Assembly (NCBI GenBank): GCA_963855995.1
Contig: OY979717.1
Coordinates: forward strand, 25,315,746-25,379,745
Length of the DNA stretch: 64,000 bases
DNA from: Muricea muricata
Taxonomy: Eukaryota > Cnidaria > Anthozoa > Malacalcyonacea > Plexauridae
Reading direction: 5' to 3'
In this document: positions 47,690 through 59,649 of the stretch, in pieces
Numbering within the stretch: position 1 is the stretch's first letter
Layout of the letters: each line of letters begins with the position of its first letter
Made by a program: the position numbers and the translations under genes
Notes under the pieces: generated by a model
Told to the model about the DNA's origin: nothing
What the model saw: only the letters and a program-made list of their open reading frames with translations
Databases searched by the model: none

Positions 47690-48260
47690 TACCTATTGAA
47701 GTATCTCTCCATCTACGGTATCTTTACCAAGATTTGGGCATAAGGGGAAAGCAGTTACTCGATAAATACAAACAATTTTCCAAAGCAAGCATATCTATAG
47801 GCATGCGAGGAAACCAAGTGGAAATACAGTTATCGATAAAATAAAACACAACCCTGGGAGACCTATTAACGAAAATCGATTTAAGATTAAATTAATTAAT
47901 TTGCAAGAAAGCACAAGCGTAAATTATGTCCAAAGTTTTGAAGGAAAAACTTTTCGTTCTATCTTGATGGGGTCAGTTTTACCCATAAGTTTAATCCGCC
48001 TGATCAAGCGCGTGCCCAGGGGGCACATGGGGGAAAAGTGGCACAGTTTTTGCAGCAATAGCATATGGGAAAGGAATTGTCCTATGTGAGCAATACCACG
48101 GAAAGTTGAACGGTTATAGTTTCGCTGAATTTGTCCGTGAGCATTTTCCACGCTTATTTGCTACCTGCTCAAATCCCAAGGGTAAATTATTTCTCCGAGA
48201 TACAGATCCGTCTAAAAATAACAGGAGAGCTAGGGATGGTGTTTTGATTAGTGTATGAAA
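47690..48260 (+). pseudogene. Tc1/DDE_3-like transposase fossil
   Basis: Reading across frames gives KQLLDKYKQFSKASISRHA (HTH region) and HNPGRPINENRFKIK. After frameshifts come PPDQARA..GAHMGEKWHSF, AIAYGKGIVLCEQYHGKLNGYSFAEFVREHFPRLF and KLFLRDTDPSKNN. This is a DDE_3-type core ending in the D-P-S-x-N-N box. Stops and frame changes show a dead copy. It sits within BEL 1. Confidence 0.65.
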
Positions 48261-48659
48261 TATCATAAAATACAATTCATCAGGTTTGGTGAATTGTGAA
48301 GCACTACGTGTTAGTAATCCTTAAAATATTTGTTCTTTAGAATATAAGGAAAGGATTTGAAGTCACAAAGGATGCCACCAAAGGTATAAATTGTTGTTTA
48401 CTTGTTATGCTCGACAAATATTCTAACATTTACATAATATCATAGTATGTAAATTCGATTCTTGCGCAATCTTAAATTGGTTGCCGAATAACGTATAAGC
48501 TGACAGTTGAAAATTTTGTATACTATGTACCCAAATTCTCTGCTCTTTTTTTTCTCAATTTAAAGACAATCCACAAAATATTTAAGACAAACCCCCTCCC
48601 CCAATTTCACTGTTGTTTTCTGCGCCATAAAATGTTACATTCTAAAGTAACACGTTCAA

Positions 48660-49343
48660 TTTTGTCCGTCAATGAGTCGAATATGCCTTTAGCGTTTGTG
48701 TAGAGTTCATATAGCTACATTGACAATGTGTTTGTGTTTCAACATTGAAATAAGGGCCCGGGGGAGAGATTCCAAATGCCTCAATATATTTTGTGGATAA
48801 TTGTAACCTCAAATTTTCAGCAGCAGCCTCGAGTTCTTGTTTGCGCTTCAGCATCGCTTTTTTTGCCAATAATTCTGCCATTTTAACTCTTTCTTTTGTT
48901 CGAGAAGACGCCGTTGTAGAGCAGTTACTTAAAGTTAGTCTTTAACTTTAGAACTTTCATCCAAATTGTCCGATAAGTTTTATATAAGATACTGTACATC
49001 ATTCTGTAAGTTTTATCCATTCTCGGGCTTGATTTCGAAAATCCTGGAAAGACCTTTCCCTGGCCCTCATAACGCGCAACTTCTTGTTCCTTTCCTCTTC
49101 CTTCGACAACGCACTCCAATATTCATGATGTATGTTTTGATATTTTTTGAATAAATCACTGATATTGTGTAATCCTGATTTTAGTAAATGTAGGTAGTCC
49201 TCATTCATCATAAGTCTCGTCATTTCTGTTCGTTCTCTTGTAATAGCCCTAGCACGAACCGGTCTTGTGTGCTTGCTGAACGTTTCACTTGACTGACCAT
49301 GATCGCATTTTAAGTCTTCAACTTTACCGTCAAGGTTAATCAT
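48660..49343 (-). pseudogene. BEL 1 gag N-terminal region
   Basis: Frames 49343-48999 (MINLDGKVEDLK..., coiled-coil with KEEERNKKLRVMRARERSF) and 48881-48669 (MAELLAKKAMLKRKQELEAAAENL) follow the 5' LTR directly on the minus strand and form a charged helical gag start. A 90-bp segment at 48567-48657 is duplicated at 46890-46985. Confidence 0.55.
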
Positions 49344-49564
49344 AATATGGCCTCAAATATAGGAACTTTTGAACTAGTGTAGCAGCAATGTGCCGGTTTC
49401 TGCTAATAGGATAACTTCGATACGCGTATATAACTTTCTTTATTTTGTAATCCGTAAAATACGGTTTAAAACTACAAGTGTACAAACAAACATTATTCGC
49501 ATACAAACAAGCGGCTTCAAACACATATACGCGAACAGTTACTTAACACATATAAACAATCATT

Positions 49565-49796
49565 AACTTACGTGTGTCTTTCTGTTTAATTGTTTACCAA
49601 AACATATTGCTTTACCTTGTAGTAACCATTAACCGTACACCATATATTGCTTTTGTTTTGGTAACCTATAACCTTGTCTCCTTTCTCAATATATTAAAGC
49701 CGTGTTCTTATACTCTCGCCTTATAATTTACGCACACAATTAATTGCCTTCACACTTCATTAAATGTGAATCATAAAATGTAATGTTGCCTTTACA
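49565..49796 (-). repeat. BEL 1 LTR, 5' copy
   Basis: Starts TGTAAAGG on the minus strand at 49796, exactly where the integrase frame of BEL 2 is interrupted (GVDYC). It aligns with 42908-43141. The LTR probably continues to about 49400 before the gag start. Confidence 0.7.
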
Positions 49797-51860
49797 GTAA
49801 TCTACTCCAGTATTTGTCCATGGCGGACCATCGTCAACACGGACTTCGGGCAGACTTGGTGGTGTAAACAACGGAAATGGTTTGCCAGCATGCTTCGTAC
49901 ATACAACGCAATGTGGAATAAAACCTTTCACAACCTCTCTTTCTCTTGGGATCCAATAATTCTCCCACATTGCGGTTAACATCGACGCTACTCCACCGTG
50001 CATCATTTTCGAACGAACTTCCTTTATCACCAAATTTGTTAAGTGGTGATGAGTAGGAAGTAATGCAGGATTGACCGTATCAGATGAACGATTTGCATGT
50101 CCAATTCTTCCCTTGCATCTTAACACGCCACATTCGTCAGCATATATAAACCGAATTGTCTTACGTAATTTGATGCACAACTGGTGGTGATCTTTGAAAC
50201 TCCTTGACAAATACTTTCGATTGAACAGTCCGAATCCATGAATTTTTTGCATTATTCATTTCCTCCGCCGCTGAGACTCGACTCTTCGTTAAATCGTTGT
50301 GGTTACCAGAAGTTCGATACCACACGTTCCGTATAAAACGATAAATGTAGCAGGTTACCCTGCACAATCTTGCTAGATTGCTAAAGCCATTACAGTTCAT
50401 AACTTGATCTAAACTTCTACACGAAAAGGGCATTTCTTCTTGGAGTATCAAGAATATGTGAGTAGCATTGGAAGGGTTATTGATTTCTTATTGTAAGACG
50501 CTCTCTTCCTTCAACAACAATTCCTCTGCATCTTCTTGACATGGTATTTTGCGGGGCTTCAGGAAATTGGGTCCTGTCCACCAAAGTCGGCTCTCAGCTA
50601 ATTGATCGGCGTGAACTCCCTGGGTTGACATCTGCTGGGTTGCAAACTCCCAGACAATGATACCATTTGCACGCTTGACTTAGCTTACGAATATTCCTCT
50701 TCTACACGTCGCATAACATATTGCTTCCAAGGACGTTGATTTCGAATCCAGCATACTACTGAAACACTGTCCGAAAAAGACCTTATTACTGAACTCATCA
50801 AACGAGCCAGAAGAACTGCTCCCAACAGCTCCCAGCGTGGAATGGTTTGTGTTTTGACAGGCGCAACACGAGACTTCCTACGAAGAAGCGTTGTATGTAT
50901 GACATCTTCTTCAAGTACACGGCCGTACATGGCTGCGGCATACGCTTTGGTACTCGCATCGGAAAATCCATGAAATTCGATAACTTGTCCGTTATCACTT
51001 GCTGGAAAACAATCTCTCGTTACTGCTATATCGTCAAGTGCAGGTAACTGTAGAATGAATTTCTCCCACTTGTTCTTAACGGGTCAGACAACTCAACATC
51101 CCAGGCAGTTGCTTACAAGCACAGCTCTTGAAAAAGAATCTTGTAATTAACTCAAGAGGGTCAAAAACTCTTGCTGACATTTTCAAAAAAGAACGCTATT
51201 TTAAAGGTAATTGTCTAGCAAGAATCACCAAATCCTGTATAGTGTACGTGAACGTAACATGAACGTAATTCCGGGTAAGGTTCAGAACCTTCACTTCGCA
51301 TTTTTTATTGCAACTTAATGATTAAAACAGACATTCGCATATGATGTACCATCCTCTGTAAGTGCAACATGCGGCGATTCATTGTTCAGCTCATTACTGA
51401 CTCTCTTGTTCTGCATGATTTGCTTAAACACCGTCATTTTCGCAATTTGCAATATACTTTCGTACACGAAAAGAGTACCTGTTCCACTTACGAAAATTGA
51501 AACCACCCTTGTTCATCACTTCGCTTGCCGACTTGTACACGCGTATTACATTGTCTTCAGAATCTGCCCTAGTTGCCAAATCATCATAAGTCGTTCTCTA
51601 ATGCTTTAGTAGTTTCCGGTCACACTTCGATTTGCTTTGATAGATGATACTTGATTGTGGCTCCTAAAACAGAGGCCAAACACAAGACGACAAAAACGAT
51701 ACAGCTGCACCACCTTTGATACATCATCTTCCACGCTCTTTAACCACAAAAACCGCAGACTGTCTCTTTCTTCCCTTTTAATCGAAATCATTTGAAATGC
51801 CTTCTCAACATCAGCGACTAAAGCATACGCATGTGATCTGAATCGTACTAAAATATCAAA
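49797..51860 (-). pseudogene. BEL 2: RT, RNase H and integrase fragment
   Basis: Minus strand from 51860: VADVEKAFQMISIKREERDSLRFLWL (RT motif A region), palm remnants to 51315, RNase H around 51050-50690 (FHGFSDASTKAYAAAMY, TIPRWELLGAVLLARL). The integrase zinc part and core start follow (GGVASMLTAMWENYWIPRERE, CVVCTKHAGKPFPL, WTNTGVDYC), ending at 49797. It is interrupted by the BEL 1 LTR and is older than that insertion. Several frameshifts. Confidence 0.8.
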
Positions 51861-51879
51861 TAATGATAAGACTAAATTC

Positions 51880-53520
51880 GGTCCACGTTCAAGTGGTCGT
51901 AAATATCGTCCTCAGTCAGCACTTGATGTCGAAACTTTGAACCGACTTAATGACTATTTTGGAAATTTATGCTCTGATCCAAATTACAATACCATAGAAC
52001 CTGTTAGTGTTACGAGTGATGTGGATGTTCCAGAGCTTACATCACTTCAAGTTCTCAAGTCACTCGCCACTATCAAGAAAATCGCCTCGGGATCGGACAA
52101 GATCCCATTTTGGATATGGTGGGATTACGCTGACGAGTTGGTTCCAGTTGTACTTCACTTTTGAATTTATCGTTGCGCACGCAGACATGGCCAATGGTAT
52201 GGAAGGAAGCGAATATCGATCCATTACCCAAAATTGACATACCGGTGAAAGATTCGGATTATCGTGGTATTAATGTTACACCAATAATTGCTAGAGCTTT
52301 TGAGAAAGTAGTCTACAAGTGCTTCTGCAAGGATACGATGGAAAGTTATCTTAGTAATAATCAGTTTGCATATCGGGAAGGCGGTAGCTGTGTGGATGCT
52401 TTGCTTTCAATTCAACATATTACTGTCTATGGTTATCTAGATAATAAGGATATTAAGGCAGCAAGACTTTCGTAATGGACTTCTCCAAGGCATTTGACTA
52501 TGTCAATCATTATCTATTATGTGAGAAGCTTAAGAAGTTGCCTCTCCACCCAATTATTATAAATTGGTATATTAGTTTCCTCCGGGATACGAAACAACGT
52601 GTTGTTTCGAATGGGATTGCATGTAATGGGAAGTCTGTTAACAGGGGAACAACTCAGGGAAGCGTCAGTGGTCCATATTTGTTCAACATATTCATTAACG
52701 ATCTTACTGTAGTACGTAGTACTGTACTCCACGGTCGCAGTCCCGGTTTTTAAATGTAAAGATCATAATTCAGCTGAAGTTGTGCAACAATTTTTCAATT
52801 GGACTGAAAATAACAAAATGGTTTCCAACCAAGAGAAATGTCATGAACTTATATTTCGAAAAAAGGAAATGTTGAGGGTTACGAAACGATCATGAATATT
52901 TCACAATGTAATTAGTTGACGGTCTTGGGAATGGAGTTACAAAACAACTGCAGAGTTAACACCCATATTAAAAACAAACTATGCAAAGCCAATAAATCTC
53001 TGTTCGTGTTAAGGTCTTTGCGAAAAGAAGGTTATAGTCAGAATGAAATAGACTATCTATTCCAGGCTTTAGTTATGCCTAACATTACATATGGATTGTC
53101 GGTGTATGAAGCCTCCAATGCAGAGCTTCGTAGTGTCCAGCAATTTTTGGATCGCTGTAAAAAGCGTGGCTATACATCGAAGCCAATTGACGTCAAACAA
53201 TTGTTAAATGAACAAGATAAAAGGATTTTTAATAAGGTTAGGAAATTAGAGAACCATCCATTACATGAATTCTTGCCAAAGATAAGAAATACCGGATACA
53301 ATCTAAGGACTGAACATATGTCTAAACCTTAGATTAACACAATTAGGTATAAAAACTGTTTTAGGAATCGGCTAACTTTTAATCATGACTTGGCGATTTA
53401 GGTTTTAGAAAATCTTTTTGGGAAATAATTGTAGTTAGAAGTAGATAGTTTTACTGTGTAACATAAGATATGTATTTTATCGATGAAATAAAGATGAATT
53501 GATTGATTGATTTGATTTGA
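51880..53520 (+). pseudogene. CR1-like LINE, 5'-truncated
   Basis: RT pieces: ELTSLQVLKSLATIKKIASGSDKIPFWI, then [34 protein letters not shown] (motif A, 52475), [21 protein letters not shown] (motif B), and the C-terminal CKANKSLFVLRSLRKEGY...PNITYGLSVY. A deletion removes most of the YADD region near 52750. The 3' end has short ATTGATTGATTTGAT repeats at about 53495-53520, a typical CR1/L2 terminus. Confidence 0.8.
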
Positions 53521-53539
53521 AGGCATTCATTAATAGATA

Positions 53540-54790
53540 ACTCTTCAGAATGTAACTTTGACAACGTTACCTCTACCATTCACAAGTTAATCCTGACTGT
53601 TTGGCAGGGAAAATCGGCACCACAGGACTGGGTAGATGCGATCTTACTGTCTCTCTTCAAGGGCAAGAGTTCAAAAAGTGAATGCGGCGACTACCGTGGA
53701 ATCAGTCTAGAGGCAGTGGGCAAAGTTCTGGCAAGACTCCTATTGAATAGGCTGTTAAAATGGATCTGCCCTTCTGTCATTCCAAATAGCCAATGCGGTT
53801 TTCAGGTCTGGATGTGGGACTACTGATATGATATTTTCCGTTCGCCAACTCATGGAGAAATGTGCAGAACAGCAAGTACCTTTGTTCCAAGTATTCGTAG
53901 ATCTCACCAAAGCTTTCAATTCTGTCAACCGTAGCGCCCTTTTGACTGTTTTGCTGGGACTTGGTTGCCCCCCCCCCCGAAGCTTGTCGACATCATCAGG
54001 CAGTTACACCGCAACATGTGTGCAAGGGTCTGTGTCACTGGGAAACTGTCAGCTCCGATTCCTGTTGAAAATGGTGTGAAACAAGGCGATATCTTGGCAC
54101 CAACCCTGTTCTCGATTTATTTTACTCTAATGTTTGAATTTTCATTTCATGAGTGCGAGGTTGGGGTATTCATCCGCTTTAGGACCCCCGGCAATGTTTT
54201 TAACCTCTGTTGTCTGAAATGTAAGCCGAAAACCTTTATCCGTGAGTTCTTGTACGCAGATGATGCGGTTCTGGTTGCGCATACGAGGGAGGATATGTAA
54301 TTTATAATGGCTGTCTTCTCTAAGGCCTGTACCGCATTTGGCCTCACCATAAGTATGAAGAAGACCAAAGTCATGTATACCCCTTGTCCTGGAGAAGCAT
54401 ATGTAGAGCAAAAACGGGTCTGGTCGGATCACGGTATTACGGTCAACACTAAACTTGGTGTCTACAATGCATGTGTTTTGTCATGTCCGCTTAATGGCTC
54501 TGAAACGTCCACTACAGGCGTCACATCAAACGCTTTAGAGGTTCCACCAGAATTGTCTTCGGGGTATCATGAAGATTTACTGGCCCTCGTTTACGCCGGA
54601 TACCGCTGTTCTCGAAAGAGCTGGCACGTTTAGCATCGAAAAGAGGATCATTCTTAACCAGATGCGATGGATCGGACACGTAGTGAGAATGGATGTTGCT
54701 CGAATCCTGAAACAACTGTTCTACGGAGAGGCTCTGGTTGGAAACCAGAGATCCACAAGATTGAAAATACATAAACAATGTATTTTATAG
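53540..54790 (+). pseudogene. Second LINE RT (RTE/L1-like), decayed
   Basis: WQGKSAPQDWVDAILLSLFKGK, CGDYRGISLEAVGKVLARLLLNRL, QCGFQ, then motif A VFVDLTKAFNSVNR, motif B NGVKQGDILAPTLFSIYF, motif C EFLYADDAVLVAH and FGLTISMKKTKVM. Frameshifts occur at about 53820, 53960 and 54300. Further downstream, NQMRWIGHVVRMD is a tail motif common in such LINEs. The endonuclease is missing. Confidence 0.8.
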
Positions 54791-56118
54791 CCTTTTCATA
54801 TCACACAAAACGAAAAAAGAAGCAAGCACTTGTTATTGCGCCCGCGATATATGGCTATTCAGTACTTAATGTTACTATAATATAATTACATTATGGAAGT
54901 TCTGCACAGTGATCAAATAGCAAGTGGAAACGAGTTTCTGGTTCGTTCATATCTTTGATAATCCAAGATGGCGGACAGCTGATATGTTTCAGAGTAGTCA
55001 AATCAGCAGGATATAAAAATACTGTAACAGTCTTTGGTAGTTATTTCAAAGGCTCTTTCAAATTAGAAAAGAATGCGTTTTTTGTTTGTTGCCATTACCT
55101 TTAAATTGTTATTTTATTGTTTAGCTTTTATGGTCGGCTTTTATGAAATTCAACAGGACATAATAATACGAGTATACGATGTTGAGTAGTTTTGAAAAGT
55201 TTAGTCATAAATAATGACTATATACAACCTTGTAAGCCTTATCATGGCTTCTTCAAAGTATATTTTGGTCTACTAATTACTCTTCTTCTTATTTTAGTAA
55301 AATTCTATTTGTTCATATCTAAAATTTACAAATATGTTGCTATCTTTCGCAGAGAAAAACAAATCATGGTATTGATCCAGACAAATGACACGAATCAGTT
55401 TCTCAAATCCAGAGGTATACAGTTATTTTTGGTATGACAAATTTATCCTTCTTTGCTATTTTTTTCTGTTTCTCAATGTACCAAATAATACGGCGTTTTC
55501 ATTGCTGTTTACATGTAGTCAAATTTCAGAAGCATGTTAAATACGTTGACCAGCATGAGAAGGGCTAGTTACCAGTTCTACTTAAGCAAATTAGTGACTT
55601 CATATACTTGAATAAAAGCTTCAATATCCATAGCATTTATGCAATCTTTATATACGTACACAGTAGCTCACTTTTGTATCTTTGTTTTAAAAATTTATGC
55701 GTGTAAAATTATATATTATATGTAATGTATATAAATCTCAAATTTGATGAAAATTGTCCATATATTTTTAAAAGTGCACCTTATCCAATTTCGCACTTTT
55801 ATGTTCGTAAAATTTATTTACAATTTAATTCGTCTTTTTTCTTAGGTATCAAGAAATGCCACCCGACCCATCGCTTACTGCAAGTAACTCGGGAAACAAA
55901 ACAAATCATTCGAAAGATCTGTTTGACGTGTCAGAAGAATGGTGTGAAAATACTCTTTCACTCGAAGGACCCGGATCAACCAAAGATTAAAGAGTTCTAA
56001 AGAACAGTCCAAATCTCCTTGATTCCTCTTCCGACTTTGCTGACAAAAAGAATAAGATGTATGTTGAAACATATTAGAAACACACACATTTGGTTTGCGA
56101 AATACAAAAGAGTGCTTA
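54791..56118. other. Mostly non-coding; one possible exon
   Basis: No recognised gene. Around 55846-55999 an open stretch follows an acceptor-like TTTTTTCTTAG, but its family is unknown. Confidence 0.4.
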
Positions 56119-56125
56119 ATGACAT

Positions 56126-58739
56126 CAGGGCGCTTATAAGATAGGGCGGCGAAACGCCTGTGATATCCCCGAATCATGTGTGATGCGCCGATCTCCCCAC
56201 GTAGAATTTATTTCAAATATGGCGGATTGCGAAGACGAAGAATTGCAATTTATTACTGACCTAGAAAACAGCGATCTTGAAATAGATACCATAAGACCAC
56301 CACTTATTCTTGGGTCTCACGTGAAGTCATAAATTTCACTGGGGGTCAACTCCAAATCGATACACTGTCATTAGACTGAAAAAAATTTGCACTGTATGTG
56401 TTGACCTTGTGTTTGGCAGCAAATGTGTGCAATTTCGTGAGATTTGCTTGCTCCAGTGCAGTACAATCATCAATACATTTTGGGTTGAACCCCACTCAGA
56501 ATTACTGAAAAATGTTCCAGTGAAACCCAAGAATTGGTTCAACTATTTTCAAAGTAGATTTAGTCGATGTACTTAAAAGAGTTTTTTCGGGTGCGATAAG
56601 GAGTAGCGAACATTAGCAAACGTAGGCGCGGACATGAAGTATTATAAGTTAGTATGCACGCGGCGCAAATGGCGCTAGATGGTAGCGTAAGCCACGTTGT
56701 TGTAACGTTGTTGTAGTAATAGGACTAAACTTGTATTGACATTTTAAAGATTAAAGGTTAGAGATTTGTACGAATAGTTTTCCGTTACAAAGGGACGAAG
56801 CCAAATTGGCCACAAACATATTGTGAAACACGCGCGACAAGAAATGTTTTAAACCGTTAGAACGCTTTGTAACCGTATATGCTAATGCCTTTGTCAAATG
56901 TAGTGATTGCATTGGACATGTAAAAAGCGTTGCTATCTGTAGTGCCAAATTGAAGAGAGAGTTTTTAACGTTCGGGGATGAAAGTTACTTCAAGTTGTTT
57001 ATTGAATGATACCATCTTGTCTCTGTTGCTGGTTATAGCAAAGACGAAACCTGTTAAATTTGTCTACGAACATGTTCTTTGACATTTTTGGATTTGACAT
57101 ATGCTTGTTTGCTTCTACAAAGGACTATATAGTTTTTTGGTAATACTGTAGTTCCATCAGCACATACCATTTGTTTTCGCATTGCCCCTAACATAGTTTG
57201 TAAAATTTCTTGTGATGATTTGAGTTGGGAAAACAAGTGTCATCATTGAATAAAGCACTAGCTCATCTTCTCTTAAAGGTGAAGTATTTGTAAATTTTAT
57301 GGATTATATAAGGTAGTGCCAGATGTAGTTGGTGAAGTTTGGTCTGTCGTTAAAGCTCTGGTGTTACCTTTGCTTACAACACTTGCACCTGAGGTGGTAG
57401 AACAAGAAGCTGTTTCATAGTTGTCTTTAACTAACAATGCAGGTCTTGGTGGTGTTTCGAATGTTGCTTGTCGCTTGTTTACTATTTCAGTCGACGTGGA
57501 AATGCCTCGTTTTTGGCTGTTTGACATATTTCTAAGAGTATACTAAATAAAGAAGTAATATACAGTATCTCTGTAATATTAAATGTACTATTAAAATAAA
57601 AGAACAAAACGGCCAATTTTTTTGCATACAAAAATGTTGAAATAAGCTCACAGCATTGCCAGTATTAAACGCGAGGACTATATGAGCCTTAGGACTATGA
57701 ACGCTAGGACTATTCCAATCTAATCGCAATTTTTTCGACGGACTCAAACTACCAGGGAACACTTTTAATCGTGTTAAATAGGAAAAAGAAATTCAGATAA
57801 ATGAATTGTTTTTTTTACGTTTGAAGTTTTGGTAAATGCTAATTTTCGCTTTATTTTTAAATATATTTTTTTTACTCGACCCAGGCCCCTCACAATGTTT
57901 CTGAAATGTGATCAAGAGGTGTAGTTTCATGGTTGTGGATTTTAAAAAGGGGGAAAAAGTTAATCCAAAAGTTATCATTTTAAATGCAAGTGAAATGGAT
58001 CTCAGTTACAAAGACTGTAATTCTGTGATTTCCCTGGCTTTTTTTGGGTGCGACTAGGGTTTTTAATCTTTTATAAAAATATTTCCAGTTGGAAAACCTT
58101 TAATCCTATGTAGCGATGTGGTCTAATGTCTTCCACAGTAAGTACACATTTTCTTGCAATATTTTTCCCACTACGTTTGTAGATATTTACTGAAAAGTAT
58201 ATCTTATCTTGCACGAACAGTTGTAAATTTACAACTTGATTTTATTTGAGGGTCGTAATATTGCAAAAAACACCGTTTTAAATTTGTTGAATTGTCTACA
58301 CTATTGCAAAAAAGATCAAAAATATATGCTATCAAATTCTACGGTATTATTCATTGACATAATCTCTATCACGTCTCTGAATACGATATTATTTGGTCAT
58401 TTCCTGAAGAAAATTAGATATTTCTTGTATGCGTCAAACTCGGGAACTCGTGCGCCCCTCAGTTTTGGAGTTCAAGATTTTATAGTTCAGCTCATTTCGA
58501 AATATTTTTATCGTACCATACCAATGATTGACAATCCAAACAACACAGAAAATAATTGTAACAAATTTACTTTAAAATACTTGTGTATTTAGAGCTGTGG
58601 GAACCAAAGCTTGTTAAAATATTTGATTTACTTCGAAAATTATACATTAGCAACGCTACGTCCAAGGCCTAAAACGCGTCACACATTATTCGGGGATATC
58701 ACTGCAGGCGTTTCGCCGCTCTATCTAACGAGCGCCCTG
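56126..58739. mobile_element. 2.6-kb TIR transposon inserted in hairpin repeat copy B
   Basis: Inverted ends CAGGGCGCT...GGCGAAACGCCTG...GATATCCCCGAAT extend over ~65 bp (56126-56190 and 58673-58739) with several mismatches. ATGACAT is present on both flanks (56119-56125, 58740-58746). The empty site is seen at 11.5 kb. TSD length is ambiguous (7, 5 or 3 bp) because the termini are partly self-similar. The interior has weak ORFs only, so the superfamily is open. Confidence 0.7.
57054..57527 (-). CDS. Hypothetical ORF pair inside the 2.6-kb TIR element
   Basis: Minus frames 57527-57297 (MSNSQKRGISTSTEIVNK..., Ser/Thr-rich) and 57236-57054 (FSQLKSSQEILQTMLGAMRKQ...) may be exons of one gene. 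No domain is recognised. A short plus-strand ORF at 56222-56331 (MADCEDEELQFITDLENSD) is acidic and equally unassigned. Confidence 0.3.
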
Positions 58740-58898
58740 ATGACATATAGACAGCAAAATGTATAATCGTGCAAAATCCCTAAAAAACGTGCCACAACAG
58801 GCTTTCATCCAGAAGAAATCTTCAAGCGGTGGATCAAGATTCCTTCTGGATGAAACAGACTGTAGTGGTAAGTTTTTGAGGTATTTTGTACGATTATA
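58740..58898. mobile_element. Hairpin repeat family, copy B (occupied)
   Basis: Right part of the repeat first seen at 11511-11695: ATGACATATAGACAGC followed by the hairpin TATAATCGTGCAAAAT... to ...ATTTTGTACGATTATA. Its left part lies at 56095-56118, separated by the 2.6-kb TIR element. Confidence 0.7.
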
Positions 58899-59019
58899 TG
58901 TTTGTATAATTCGTTCTTTCTTGAGGTCTCCACATAGTGCAAATCGTTCAGAGAAACACACCAAATAAAGAACGATATAAATATACACCACCACGCGAAA
59001 GACCGAACTTAACCAACGA

Positions 59020-59640
59020 TATAATGCGTACAGGCAGTTCGGGTTCCTCTTCCGATTTTGATATCAAGATGGGTGCTGTGTGAGTTGGAATATATATTTA
59101 ATATAAACAAATTATGGAAACTCCTTCCTAAATTTCCTGTGCTAATTATTTCTAATTTGTGCGTTTTGTATCATGTGGTTTAGAAAAAGAACATAGTCTG
59201 AATTGGAAAACAGTGTTGACACCAGTTAATCGGAGACGACGGATAAAATTGAATGTTACAATGGTAACCTGCTTCTTCCTGTTTTCTCACGAAAGAAGAC
59301 TGTGCTTTCTCCAGCTCAAGTACTTTCGCTACTTTGAAACATTGATCTGACAGCACGGTCTCGTCGACGTTGATATGTGACCATCAGCCATTTCGTGTTA
59401 ACATCATACATTCATAGTAGATTTTGAAGCTTTGAAATTCAATGACGACGTAAAGTGTGACGATGCAGGATCCTGGAAGAATAACAGCAGCTCCAAGTTT
59501 TCTTTTGCTCATGATGGCGATACATGGACCCAGATTACAAGCCGAAAAGCTGGATCGAAAGGCGATTGTGTACTCAAAAGGGAGAATTTTTTTCTGCGGG
59601 ATGGCAATGAAAACGACTTTAGAAAACGAATTGATACTAT
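59020..59640 (+). CDS. Possible two-exon fragment of a transposon-type gene
   Basis: Exon-like piece 59023-59078 (MRTGSSGSSSDFDIKMGA, donor GTGAGT). A second open stretch 59415-59640 reads ALKFNDDVKCDDAGSW, TWTQITSRKAG and LKRENFFLRDG..DFRKRIDTI. The pattern CDD-G-W followed by LKR..Y/F reminds me of a domain in repeated cnidarian and fish genes, but the match is weak. An acceptor for the second piece is not clear. Confidence 0.25.
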
Positions 59641-59649
59641 AGTGTAAGT

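Noticed and set aside
58733-58745. CTGATGA near 58735 as a hammerhead ribozyme
   Set aside because: No GAAA box or stem II at the needed distance. The string is formed by the TIR end and the TSD.
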